Below are positions 24,030-35,875 of a stretch of 64,000 nt of DNA, in pieces (the stretch's first letter is position 1; each line of letters begins with the position of its first letter). Location of the stretch: assembly GCA_020881915.1 (NCBI GenBank), contig JAJFPB010000005.1, positions 3,596,001-3,660,000 on the forward strand, in the 5' to 3' direction. The notes under the pieces are model-generated. The model was not told where the DNA came from and did not search any database. It saw nothing but the letters and a program-made list of their open reading frames with translations. This DNA is from Paramyrothecium sp. XJ0827 (lineage: Eukaryota > Ascomycota > Sordariomycetes > Hypocreales > Stachybotryaceae). The position numbers were made by a program, and so were the translations under genes.

Positions 24030-26126
24030 GAGGACGAATAGACCGTGGCTGTCTGCTGTCTAGGTACAAAGGGAGCTTGAGACGAGCCTGAGGCGGGCTT
24101 GAGGCGGGCTTGAGGCAAGTTGTCGATAGCTCCAACCGCTTTGTGAGGATTCGATTGGCTTGCAAAGAATGATTATAGGAATGTAGACTATTAATTCTGT
24201 TGCAGACGGAAGTATGGCTAACAGTCGACGTGAGGAGAGCGAGTGACCAGGATGCGAATGAAGGACCCGAGGATTCAAGATGCAACAATCCGTAGAGACG
24301 ATTCGTCGTTGACGAGAGGGTAGGTGCCGCAAAGTAGGAGATGTTGTGTCGTGCCGCAACTTCAGGACACGATCAAAGTTCTGCTCAGAGAGTGCCTGAG
24401 TTAGCTTGAAGGCTGCGGGTATAGCCTTCCTGATTCCTGGATTCGGAGCAAGGAAGGAACAGCAGGTCGATATCAGAGCTGGTGCCAAGTTGGAGAATGA
24501 CGGTGCAATGTTTGGCTTGGCTGCTGACTAGGCGAGTACCAACTTGTGGCGAGGAGGAGAAAGGTGATATGTATACCAACAGAAGCACTTTAGCTCTATT
24601 TGGGTAGCTAGAGGTTGTGAGGAACAAAATTCAGTATGATGAACGTTGAGTATAGCGCACAAGTTCGGGTCGACGAGAGAGTAGGAACATCAAATAAAAC
24701 CCAATAAAGGTGGGATGGCAGGAGAGGAAATGAGGAAGAAACACGGGTCAGGGTCATGATACTCTCAACAGGCAGCTGCCGTTACAATTGCCCACGGCAG
24801 AATGTTAGCCTGAGACCGAGCAACTTCATACGGTAGTAAGCCTAGCTAGTTGTGACAAGGATATTGATTCATAGCAACCTCATGACTCCATCATGTTCTG
24901 AACATGTGCTCTCCGGCCCAGTCACACGGTCAGCCTCAGCCCCGTGATCATTCCGATCGCTGGATATGGCTAGAACCCCTTAATGCCGCCGACCCGCTGG
25001 TCGACAGGCGAGCGTAACAGGTCTCATACTAGACACTGAATGCGAATGACTGCTTTGGCCTGGTCTGGAGTCAAATGCTTGGTAGTGTGGATGATTTAGT
25101 TGATAAAGCGGGATGTGTCTAGTCAAGGTGAGGCAGCCTGGATGGCCTTTCCTAGCAATCAAGTCACATGCCAAACGGTGCCAACCACGGTTCCACGCCC
25201 TAGGGATGCTGATATTTAATTGGTTGCTGAAGGGAGATGGCCGAAATGACGTATTGCCGGTCGACTCTTACTCGGTGTCGCTGCTTTAACAATGACCTCC
25301 ATTAATTAACTGATAGAGCGCCCGGTGTTATCAATGGCATACGCAGATAGTGGGTATAGCAAGTGCCCTCGTCGCTAGGTTAGAGTGTCCTCGTCGGTTT
25401 GATGCATAGATATTCTGGCTTTATACCCTAGTTTTCCGCAGTCTCATAAGCCAGAGCATCTATTAATCCTACAACAACCTCAATCCAATTTAGCTATATT
25501 CTCCAGGAATATGAAGATTATAGAGAAGCTCACTGTCAGGCCGCCAAATACAACCCCCAAACCCCCATGGTAGCCGACAAATTGCCAGGTCACACCGTTC
25601 TTTGCCACGTTCGCCAATCTGGCAAGCCAAGCTTTGGCAGAGAAGCGGGACATCCGGCAGGAAACAGGTTTCATTGCCCTAATAGGCCGACCTCTCCTTC
25701 ATCACCAATTTAGTTCAAACGCCTCGAATATTGTCAAAGCCTCTGGAGAGGCGGCCTGGCCTCATCCTATGGCAAGAAGTGTCAAAGCCTCCACGTCGTT
25801 ACAGGTCTCTACCAACAGCAAAGTCTCTCCTGATCATGCAAGGTAGTGAATGGGACTTCAAATGGTCTTTTATTGGCGTGTTTAGTATTTGCGTCATTAT
25901 GGCTCTACATTCTAACCGGAGCGTCGATATAAGTACCTATTCAATGGAAGATTTTGTTATGGCTCTATGACACATGAATCGGAGTAGGAATCAAGTCTTC
26001 TCATTCCTTAGATTCATTTTGCAATTGTCTTGTAGCGCAAAAATTTCGTCGTCTTGCTATTCGTGGGTGAAAGGTAAAAGTATATACATTGAAGCTGAAG
26101 CACAGTACGCCATCGGCCCTTGAAAT
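24030..26126. other. Gene-poor 2.1-kb region
   Basis: No supported gene. Frames such as the 142-codon one at 24060-24488 on the minus strand lack homology-like patterns and probably lie in the promoter and leader of the upstream gene. A short tandem of about 11 bases (cttgaggcggg, roughly three units) lies at 24,085-24,118. Confidence 0.5.
24085..24118. repeat. Short 11-bp tandem repeat
   Basis: Three imperfect units of cttgaggcggg in a row (the first as cctgaggcggg, the last as cttgaggcaag). Its only clear effect is on an otherwise unconvincing open frame. Confidence 0.6.
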
Positions 26127-27317
26127 CTAGAGCCAGGACCCTAGTGAACAAATAACAAAGCTCACTACTAGAGCTAAAGCTGGCACACTCGCCGAATGGC
26201 GCCCGGCATTCTCGGGTTGGGGAGTGTGTTCACTGGAAGGAGCGCTGGAGGTGCTGGAAGTTCGCTCAGTCGAGACTGTGGCTACTGATAAAGTTGTCAA
26301 AGCTTTGGTCGTCGATGGCTTGACGTAACTCGAAGTAACACTGTTCGTAGCAGTCGAGTTGTAAGATGACGGTAAGGGTGCCGCGGCACTTGTGGGGATT
26401 TCATGTGCAGAGCTCAAAGTAGTGGTGCTCACGAGATCCTGGGTGGTCGAGACAGCAAATGTAGGATGTCCGAGAGCTGAGCTGGCAGCACTAACTGTTG
26501 CTAGAGGCTCCTCGCTCACAGTGGGAAGCTCTTGGAAGATTCCACCGGTCTGGCTGGTGCCCGTGACTGCGTCGGTCTCTGCTGTGGTTGGAGAGCTACC
26601 GGTCTCCTGAATGTCTGTGTAGCTGTCGTTCTCGACGCCCTCCTGCGTCTGGGTATCTGGAGGGGCTTCTTCGCCAGTACCTGCCACAACCTTCTTCCCA
26701 GAGGTGTACTCGATATCATATACCGGAGTCGTAGTCAGTTTGGAGGTCAAGCCAAGGGTATGAGGGCAACTCGGCTGATTGCTGGTCGAAAGATCGAGCG
26801 AGCACTCCTCGTCGAAGCCGACAGTGCAAATCGCATCACAGATATTGAAGAGAACGTGGTTTTTAGCAACCCAGCTGTTGGGCTGAGCGAGGCAGCTACT
26901 CAAGTAATTTATACTGTTTGAGGCACTGAGCGGCAGCTTCGAATCTTTTGTGTAAATGAGGTCGGCGCACTCGGAAGCATCCACTTCTTCGTACTCCATG
27001 GCCACAGAGCCGCCCGAGATGGGGTCTTCCGTCGCGGACTCCCCAGTCTGCAAGAAGGCCCAAGCATCATAGCTAACATCATAAGCACCTCCAGACTGGT
27101 CAATACGAAGGAGGTGAACAGAGCGTCCTTGGTAGCTCAGCTTCACGCAAATGTTGTCGCAATCCACGGAGCCAGGCCAGTAGGCGACGCGATTGGTGTT
27201 TATTTTGCAGCCAAGAACACCGATGGAAGAAGAATACTTGTCATGAGGAGTGGTCCAGACGTCCTTGGCGATGGCGCCAGTGATCAGCCCGAAAATAGAA
27301 AGGCGAAGGGTATACAT
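26127..27317 (-). CDS. Secreted, probably GPI-anchored Cys-rich cell-surface protein
   Basis: A 396-residue single-exon gene. It starts MYTLRLSIFGLITGAIA, a signal peptide with likely cleavage near residue 17-18. The globular part (about 20-210) has nine Cys, including VDCDNICVKLSY, CDAICTVGFDEEC and NQPSCPHTLG, and the motif LLRIDQSGGAYDVSYDAW that I recall from secreted Hypocreales proteins of unknown role. A Ser/Thr-rich, probably O-glycosylated stalk follows (about 225-370) and the protein ends in a hydrophobic tail (VPALALVVSFVICSLGSWL) after small residues, fitting a GPI-attachment signal. A wall or surface function, perhaps host-facing, is inference. It is the last gene before the AT-rich block. 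Confidence 0.82.
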   Translation of the reverse strand: MYTLRLSIFGLITGAIAKDVWTTPHDKYSSSIGVLGCKINTNRVAYWPGSVDCDNICVKLSYQGRSVHLLRIDQSGGAYDVSYDAWAFLQTGESATEDPISGGSVAMEYEEVDASECADLIYTKDSKLPLSASNSINYLSSCLAQPNSWVAKNHVLFNICDAICTVGFDEECSLDLSTSNQPSCPHTLGLTSKLTTTPVYDIEYTSGKKVVAGTGEEAPPDTQTQEGVENDSYTDIQETGSSPTTAETDAVTGTSQTGGIFQELPTVSEEPLATVSAASSALGHPTFAVSTTQDLVSTTTLSSAHEIPTSAAAPLPSSYNSTATNSVTSSYVKPSTTKALTTLSVATVSTERTSSTSSAPSSEHTPQPENAGRHSASVPALALVVSFVICSLGSWL

Positions 27318-28640
27318 GGTGGTATTCCGATGTTTCGCATATGTTAGATTGTGGTCGAATGAACGAAAGAGCCCTTGGAGCGCTTGGAACCAGCCGAAGT
27401 CTAGATGGTTCAGTGAATGTCGATACTGTATTGTTTCTCGTGCTGAGATCGGGCGCCAATCGTGAAATGAATGAATGAATGGCGCTCAGCCGCTGGCTGC
27501 TTGCGAAGCGTGTGTATCCGAAAGAGAATGACTGGTATGCCCAATGTACGGCAGACTGTGTGCAAAATGAGTGGCCTGCCACGAGTCCGACTAAGAGAGC
27601 GTGCGGGAACCCAGCGGAAGTCAACGACTGGAAGGAATGACGAACAAGCCGTGCAAGGCGGTCTTGAGGAAGAGGAGTTGTTTGTTTGAAGGTCAAAGGC
27701 GGGATAAATGAATGGGCCCCAAGCCTGGGGCTGGGGTGTGACGCCTGCCAGCTCATCCTGTGACTCCGCCGGGTACCTCACCTTGACGAGGAGCGCATGG
27801 CGGTCCGGTCCACCCATACCCTAAGCTGCCTGGGACGTAACCCAACTCCCATGCAAGGTACGAGCGGCACCCGACTGGTGGCGGGAGATGGTCGGGTTCA
27901 GCAGCAGGGGTCCACGGGCTAGAGGCGTCTTTCCCTACCGGTTATGGTTAGATCGACGGAAATCACCATGAACAAAGAGGAGTCTTACCAGGTACCACTC
28001 TCAAGTGATTGGTTCCCCGAGCCCGTTGGCTTGTTTTGTGTGCCTTGCCTCAAAGAAAAGAAGAGGAAAAATTGGAGCTTGTGGTTGACTCCGTTGGGTC
28101 CTCGGTGAATAACCGTGCAAGTACTGTATCCATTCATTTCGTAAGCACGGTCGGTAGATCTTTTTCAGGGACATCCAGCCTTAGTAGACAATGACCGGAT
28201 GAGAAGTTACTATCATGGAGTGACTGAATGAGCCGACCCGAGATAGATGCATAAAGCAAGGCTTCCACATGGCAGTACGAAGCCCTGGTATCGCCAATAG
28301 ATGAGTCGAACAGGAATTCATGTTAGCAGACGCAAGGGATTTAATGTCATCTGTATTATTCGGCACGCACGACGGAGACATAAGTCAAGGGGCGTAGAAG
28401 CCGACATCTATTGAACCGTAGCCTGATTAATTTTTCTATCTTACTCCTGTTGAACCGTTGCTTCATTGTTCATGTTATCCTGCCGCCTCTGCTGAGGGCT
28501 TCAGAGCACCTTAGTGCACTAAGCCTATATGACACTAGTACATGTAACGTGGCTTGCGTTTAGCTACCGGAGAGCGAGGTGTGTTCCAGAGAAACGCACC
28601 TCTACAGTGTAGACCACCGCTGGTTTAATAACTCCTGTAC
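27318..28640. promoter_or_regulatory. Promoter region of the GPI-protein gene and boundary of the AT-rich block
   Basis: About 1.3 kb of normal-composition DNA. Overlapping frames on both strands at 27,241-27,817 are leader/promoter sequence rather than genes. Composition changes abruptly within tens of bases near 28,630-28,660, from mixed sequence to nearly pure A/T. Confidence 0.55.
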
Positions 28641-28862
28641 TTAAGGAGTTAAGTATATTAAAATATAATAAACTTATTTAATATAAGTATATATAATATA
28701 ATATATATTTTAGTAAAGTAAGACTTGTTTTATTTAAATAGAATATATTTTTAAAGAATTACATATTTTATTAAGAAATTTATTAAAGGAATTTAAATTA
28801 AGTATTTATAAGAGTAATATTTAAATTAATAGATATATTATTACTAATTCTTTCTATATAAG

Positions 28863-29252
28863 CAGGCTTGGGAAATTAGTTAACTAATTAAATAATAACT
28901 AATTTTTAGTTATTCATTAGTTATTCAGAATAACTAAAATTTATTCAGCTAATATTATTATATATATATAGCTATATATAAAGATCTATTATATATACAA
29001 ATACTATATATAGCTTATAATAAAGGGATTAAAGTCTAATATATATAAAAGCTATAAAATAGATAATATAATATAAGCCCCTTATTATATAAGGTTTTTT
29101 AAAAAGCTTCTAAAAATAACTAACTAAAATTTAGTTAACTAAAAATTATTCTGAATAAAAATTAGTTAACTAAAAATTAGTTAACTAAATTTTAGTTATT
29201 TATTAGTTATTTAGAATAACTAAAATTTAGTTAACTAATCTTCCCAAGCCTG
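28863..29252. mobile_element. hAT-like MITE with 8-bp duplication TATATAAG
   Basis: Begins CAGGCTTGGGAAATTAG and ends ATCTTCCCAAGCCTG, so its ends are inverted. It is flanked by TATATAAG at 28855-28862 and 29253-29260. TAGTTAACTA-type subterminal repeats lie at both ends and the centre has no coding capacity (390 bases). Confidence 0.9.
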
Positions 29253-29770
29253 TATATAAGTAAATAAGAGATTTATTAAAGTAATTTAATTTATAAAATA
29301 TTAAATATAAATATAATAAAAATAATTTAATAAGAAAATCTATTTTCTTATATACTAAGAATAATATATTATAAGTAATTAGGCTTATATTAGCTTGCTA
29401 TATAGTTTATAGCCAGTTCTCTATAGAAAGAGAATAGATTAAGCTTTTTATATCTTATTTTCCTATTATAATATATAATAAAGAATAAAAGATATATTAT
29501 TAAATTATTACTAGGTTTATATAACTTATTATTAAGAAATTTATTAAAATAACATAAATTTAGGTATAATAAATATAAATATAAATATTATAAAAATATT
29601 CTTCTAAGAAAATCTAATATTTAAAATTATAAATATAATAATATTAGAATTAAAATTAAAGAATTTTATAATAAATATAAAATATTATAAATACTTATAA
29701 GAATTAAATAATTTATTCTAATATATATAAACTTAATAGAGTTATTAAGATATTATTATATTATTAAGAT

Positions 29771-31052
29771 TCCTCCTAGGTACTAAGAATAAAAGATCTA
29801 TTATTACTACTATTACTAAGGTTATATAATAGATTATATAATTAATTTAATTACTATAATAGCTTATATAGATATATATTAAATAATATATACTATTATA
29901 TAATAAGAACTTTATTTATATTATTAATTTAAATAAATTATATTTACTTAATTATTTACTATAATAATAAGAGCTTAGTAAGTCTTATTATTTTTATTAT
30001 TTATTAAGAAATTAAGAAATTTATTAAAATAATCTAAATTTAAGAATTTTAAATAAGAACTTAAATATAATAAAAATAATTTAATAAAGAGATCTAATAT
30101 CTAGAACCTTAAATATAATAATAATAAAGTTAATGATAAAGATATCTATAATAAATATAATATATTATAAGTACTTATAAGACTTAAGCTATTTATTTTA
30201 ATAAGAACTTAATAAAGCTATTAAAATATTACTATATTACTAAGGTCTTTATTAGATATATTTAAATAAATCTTATAACTATAGCTATAGTAATACTAGT
30301 AATAAAACTAAAGTTAATATAAGTTCTATAATAATATATATTATCTAGTTTTAATAAAGTTAAATTAAATTACTATAATAAAGTTATTTACTTAAAGAAT
30401 AGTAATATAAAAATCTACTTATACCCTACTACCTTATTATAACTAAAATCTCTATTTATTACTAATACTAATACTAAAAGAGCTACCTAATCTACTATAA
30501 TAATTAATCCTTAAGATATCTCTTAAGAAGCTAGAATTTACTTTAAAGCCTATAGGTAAGAACCCTTAAAGATTATAAGTCTTTAAACTATTTTTATATA
30601 CTAATTAAATCCTAAGAAACCTAAGTTATAGCTAAGAAAAATATTAAAAATAGCTTAATTATTAGTAAGGTCTAGTAGCTAAAGAAAAGTACTATAGATC
30701 TAGTTAAAAGGTAGGAACTAGGTTATATTTAAGATATAGTTAATTAATCTAAGAATAAGAAACCTAATAAGGCTAATAAGAAGTTATTTAAGAGTATAAT
30801 AAAGAGATTAGAAAAGATATAAGATAAACTAAAGTTTTTATTATTATAGAAAATAGTTAAATAAATTAAACTTATTTTAATTAATAATATTTATTTTCTT
30901 TTTCTAAATTAAGTTCTTATTATATAATAATATATATTATATAATATAAGTCTATATAAGTTAATATAGTAATTAAGCTAATTATATAATCTATTATATA
31001 ACCTTAGTAATAGTAGTAATAATAGATCTTTTATTCTTTGTACCTAGGAGGA
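29771..31052. repeat. Family A repeat: forward fragment joined to reverse copy
   Basis: Starts with the family A end TCCTCCTAGGTACTAAG (29771). About 230 bases later it turns into a reverse-oriented copy beginning attaagaaatttatt (about 30,003) and ending TACCTAGGAGGA at 31052. The result looks like an element with about 200-base terminal inverted repeats, or two head-to-head copies. It is strongly AT-shifted. Confidence 0.65.
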
Positions 31053-31881
31053 TTCTATTATCTATAATAAAAGATCTCTATAAACTTAAGGCTAATATTT
31101 AAATACTTTAAATTAAGATTATTAGAACTTCTTAATTAAATAATTTATTTTCTTTATATTTCTTTTAATTTTTAGTTTATAGGTCTTATTTTTTTTTAAA
31201 AAATATAGTTTATTTTAAATTTACTTAAATTCTTCTTTATTTTATTAGAGGTAATCTTTTTATAGCTCTTAAATTATATTATAATTTATACTTACTTTTA
31301 TATTTACTTTAATTATTTAAAGATTTTTTATATATTATATTAATTAGTATTTAGCTTTATAAGTTTTCTTTATTTAGGAGATCTTATTTATTAGATATTA
31401 CCTTAGATTTAATATAGAAGTCTTAATAAATATTAAAAATATAAGTACTTCTTATTTTAATATTCTTAATAGGAAATAAGAGATTTTAATTATAATAAGG
31501 TAATAGAAAAATAAGTAGATTTTAATATTATTATTTTTAAAATAAATAACTTTATTACTATTATTTTATTTTATTTTATTAAAATAAATAATATATATTA
31601 TTATAGAACTTAAGTTCCTCCTAGGTACTAAGAATAAAAGACCTATTATTACTACTATTACTAAGGTCATATAATAGGTCATATAATTAGCTTAATTGCC
31701 ATAGTAGCTTATATAGACTTATAATATATATTATTATATAACAAGGAATTTATTTAGAATAGATAGTATTAATTAGAATAAGTTAGATTTACCTAACTAT
31801 GTTCTATAATAATAAGAGCTTTAGTTTATTTTATTTAGCCTTTTTAAATCTCTTATTTAAACTCTTATTTAAGTTATTTAA
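31053..31881 (+). repeat. Family A fragments, forward
   Basis: Bases 31,053 to about 31,615 match the interior of the forward copy at 33,855 (ctataataaaagatctct onward); a second forward end, TCCTCCTAGGTACTAAG, starts at 31616. Both are truncated. Confidence 0.6.
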
Positions 31882-32418
31882 GGGACTAACTCCATGCCCA
31901 TTACAAATCGATATTTGCCCACCACTTTTATAGCTAGAGGGGTATTCTAACTACATTAGGTAAGAGGGGTAAGTACCTTTTAAATTCCTATATTTTCTTA
32001 TTATAATATCTATATATATATAGTATTAAAAAATATAAAGAAATATATATAATATAGCTATATTACTTATATATATATGCTAATTACTATATATTTAAGA
32101 TCTATTATTATATTTTTATTTAATATTGAAACTATAGAGATTTAGAAAATACCTTTAAACTTTCTAAGATCTTAAGTATATAAAAACAATATAAATTATA
32201 TAACATATTTATTAAAATATATAAATATATAATAGGACTTTATATAATATTATATAGTACTTATATATATTTATATTATTTTTATTTATTTTTAAAGTAA
32301 TCCTTTTATATTTTAATTATTAATTAAAATACTAAGTAAAAAAATATACTTACTTAGCCACCTTAGCCACAAAAGTGGTGGGCAAATATCGATTTGTAGT
32401 AGGCATGGAGTTGGTCCC
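31882..32418. mobile_element. 537-bp element with about 48-bp terminal inverted repeats
   Basis: The left end GGGACTAACTCCATGCC and the inverted right end GGGACCAACTCCATGCC continue to match through AATCGATATTTGCCCACC over about 48 bases with few mismatches. The interior is AT-rich and non-coding. It differs from the CAGGCTTGGG family. Flanks are TTTAA and TATAA, so the target duplication is unclear. Confidence 0.75.
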
Positions 32419-32429
32419 TATAAATTTTT

Positions 32430-32957
32430 ATAGATCTATATATATTTTCTATAGCTAGTTATATAGCTATATATAATAGAAAATCTTTTAAAGTAAATTA
32501 GAGCTTAAGTATTTATTTATTTTAAAAGGTACTATATATAGCTATAATATATATAAATATATTTATTAATAATTATTATATATAAAGTAATTATATATAG
32601 AATTTATATAGTATTTTATAAGTCTATATATATTCTCTATAACTAGATATATACTTACTTATAGTATATAGTATTTTAACGTAAATTAAAAATTACGGAA
32701 TTATTTAATTTAGAAGGTACTATATATAGCTATAATATATATAAATATATATAATATAAATATAATTATAAGTAAAGTTATTAAATATAGGTTTTATTTT
32801 AATTTTCTATAAATATTTATTTAGCTATATATAATTTCTATATTTAATTATAATTAATTAATTAATTTCGTATTAACTAATTTCTAACTAACTAATTTCT
32901 AGTTAACTAACTTCTAGTTAACTGATTTTTAGTTAACTAATCTTCCTAAGCCTACTA
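32430..32957. mobile_element. hAT right-end relic with subterminal arrays
   Basis: Contains degraded units of the long subterminal repeat (gagcttaagtattta, ggtactatatatagct) and ends in TAGTTAACTAATCTTCC followed by TAAGCCTA, an altered CTTCCCAAGCCTG end. The left partner is missing. Confidence 0.55.
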
Positions 32958-33012
32958 TGGTTCCTAAAGCACCTTTATTAAAGGTATACTTAAATATGTA
33001 ATATATATCTAG

Positions 33013-33067
33013 CAGGCTTGGCAAGGCAGGTTAACCTATTCCAGGTTAACCTAAAATAAGTTATTTC

Positions 33068-33103
<36 letters not shown>

Positions 33104-33247
33104 GCCCTATTATATAATTATATATTATTAGAGCTTATATATATATAAAGAGATATTTTATATGTATTACTTAATTATATATTAAATAGAATATAGATAA
33201 CTTAAAATAGGTTATAGGTTAATAGGTTAACCTATTTCCCAAGCCTG
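33013..33247. mobile_element. hAT-like MITE with duplication ATATCTAG, AGGTTAACCT type
   Basis: Begins CAGGCTTGGCAAGGCAGG and ends TTTCCCAAGCCTG, flanked by ATATCTAG on both sides (33005-33012, 33248-33255). Subterminal repeats are AGGTTAACCTA rather than AGTTAACTA. Confidence 0.9.
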
Positions 33248-33854
33248 ATATCTAGATATAAAAAATATAACTTTCTTATAAAAATAAAATATAATCTTAT
33301 TAAATAAGTAGAAATTAAGTTAGTATTAAAATATAATTTAGTAACTATAAAAGAGTTCCTTTTAGATCTATTTAATTAGTTTAGTCTCTTTATATTTATT
33401 ATTACTAATAATAAGGAATCTAAAAGAATTATTAAAGAAATTCTTTAGGAGCTAAGAATTAAATTATATTATAATATTAGTATATAATCTAAAAATAAAT
33501 ATAATTAATAAACTAGTTACTTTAGTTTAATAAGTATTATAACTAAAATAGCTAAAGGAAGAATTAATTAATTAGATTTCTTTTACTTTACCTTACTAGC
33601 TAACTAGATATTAATATATATTTTATATAGCTAGTTACTATTTTAATTTATATATAAATAAGAATCTATTTTACTAATTAAGCTTAAAATCCTAATTTAG
33701 TACCTACTTAACTAAACTAATATTTCTTAAGTAAAGATCTACTAGTTTTTAAATTAATATTAAATAATCTTAAAGTATATAAAATAATTTAATATATTAA
33801 AATAAGTAAAGAAATCTACTATAACTTATTATATTAATATATATATAATATTAG

Positions 33855-35030
33855 TCCTCCTAGGTACTAAGAATAAAAGATCTATTATTACTACTACTAC
33901 TAAGGTTATATAATAGGCCACGTAATTAGCTTAACTACTACGACGGCTTATATAGATCTATATTAGATAATATATATTATTATATAATAAGGAATTCATT
34001 TATATTATTAATTTAAATAAGTTAGATTTACTTAATTATTTACTATAATAGCAAGAGCTTAGTAGCAAGTCTTGCTATTTCTACTATCTATAATAAAATA
34101 TCTCTAGTAGTATATTCTAGCTAATATTTAGATACTTCTAATTAGAATTATTAGGTCTCCTTAGCTAGATACTTTATCTTCTCTATACTTCTCTTAATCT
34201 TTAGATTATAGACTTTATTTTTTAAGAAATATAGCTTATTTCTAAATTTACCTAGATTCTTCTTTATCTTATTAGAGCTAGTCTTCTTTTATAGCTCTTA
34301 AATTATACTATAGCTTATATTTATCTTGATATCTACTTTAGCTATCTTAAGGTCTTCTATATATTAAATTAGTTAGTATTTAGCTTTACTAGCTTTCTCT
34401 ACTTAAGTAATCTTACCTATTAGGGCTTACTCTAGATTTAATATAGAAGTCTTGATAAATATTAGGATTAAAGGAAGTACTTCCTACTTTAGTATTCTTA
34501 ATAAAGAGAGATTTTAACTATAATAAGAGATAAGTAGATTTTTATATTACTATTTATTAAATAACTTTACTAATATAGTTTAATTTAACTTTATTAAGGT
34601 AAATAATATATATTACTATAAAACTTAAGTATTAACTTTAGCTTTACTACTAGTATTACTATAGCTATAGCTATAAGGTTTATTTAAGTATATTTAACAA
34701 AGACCTTAGTAGTATAGTAATATCTTAATAGCTCTATTAAGTTCCTATATATATAGGCTAATTATAAGCCTATAAGCCCTCTTCTAATTATATATATTTT
34801 AGATTAATAATTAGAGATATATATAGTAGAATAAATAGCTTAAGCCTTATAAGTGCTTATAGTATATTATATTTATTATAGATATCTTTATTATTAACTT
34901 TACTATTATTATATCTAAGGTTCTAGGTATTAGATCTCCCTATTAAATTATTTTTATTATATCTAGGTCTATATTTAAGATTCTTAAATTTAGATTATCT
35001 TAATAAATTTCTTAATAGATAATATTAGGT
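33855..35030 (+). repeat. Family A, long forward copy
   Basis: Runs from TCCTCCTAGGTACTAAG to about cttaataaatttcttaatag. It is one of the more complete copies and gives the order of internal segments used to recognise the others. It holds a small insertion around 34,745-34,815. No open frame survives. Confidence 0.7.
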
Positions 35031-35328
35031 ATATATTAAGGTCTTATTATTTTATTAGGATAGGAGAATATATACTATATTAGAGACTTAATAATTATAA
35101 TATTTCCTTTAAGTAAAAGCCTTTAAGACTATATCTTAAGTATCTTATATCTAGGTTACTATAAAGAATATTTAAATTACTAGATCTTTTAGTTAATTCC
35201 TAGAATTAGGCTTTAAAAACTTAAATTAAATAAAAAGTAAATAATAATTATATCTAATATCTAATTTAAATTTATTTCTTAAAAGTAATTTCTAAATATT
35301 ACCTTACTAGCTATAAAGTAATTAATAA

Positions 35329-35875
35329 AGAGTAGTAATAGGTATACTATAGGATATTATTAGGTATAGTATAATTACTAGGTGTACTATAAATAAGGGG
35401 TAGCTCTACTAAGTATCTTAAAAATCTTAGATAGTAAAAGTCTACTTATTTAATTAAATTAAATCTTAAAAATATAATATAAGCCTTAAAATAATATATA
35501 TCTAGTATTATATATTTTATAATTTTAATGAATTTTATAAATATTTATTAGAGTTTTATTAGTAATATAAAATACTATAAAATAAAGAATTGCTTTAAGT
35601 ATCTTTAAAGTACCCTTTAAATCTTTAAATCTTATAAAATTATATATAATAATTTAATAATAAGTATTAAAATTTAAATCTATAATTAATTACTAACTAA
35701 GCTTATATTATTTTTAATTATATTTATAGGTATTTTAATTATTTAATTATATAATCTTAAATAAGAGATTTACTTTTAGAGACCTTATTTTATCTTGCCT
35801 AATATGGCTAGTAGGGGGTCTTATTAATAAGATTTATAGTATACCTAGTAATTATAGTATACCTATTACTACTCT
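35329..35875. mobile_element. Possible MITE with inverted AGAGTAGTAATAGGTATACT ends
   Basis: The left arm agagtagtaataggtatac is mirrored by gtatacctattactactct at the right, about 500 bases away. Both arms continue with a repeated tatac-type motif (attactaggtgtactat). No duplication was found and the interior is non-coding. Confidence 0.5.

Noticed and set aside
24060..24488. 142-codon minus-strand frame
   Set aside because: No domain-like pattern, contains a short tandem, and lies in the leader/promoter of the gene starting at 24029.
27241..27817. Overlapping 135- and 171-codon frames upstream of the GPI-protein gene
   Set aside because: They overlap its start and each other, and have no family resemblance or splice signals.
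29771..31052. LTR retrotransposon with family A end as the LTR
   Set aside because: The ends are inverted rather than direct, and no primer-binding site, TG..CA ends or reverse-transcriptase motif was visible.
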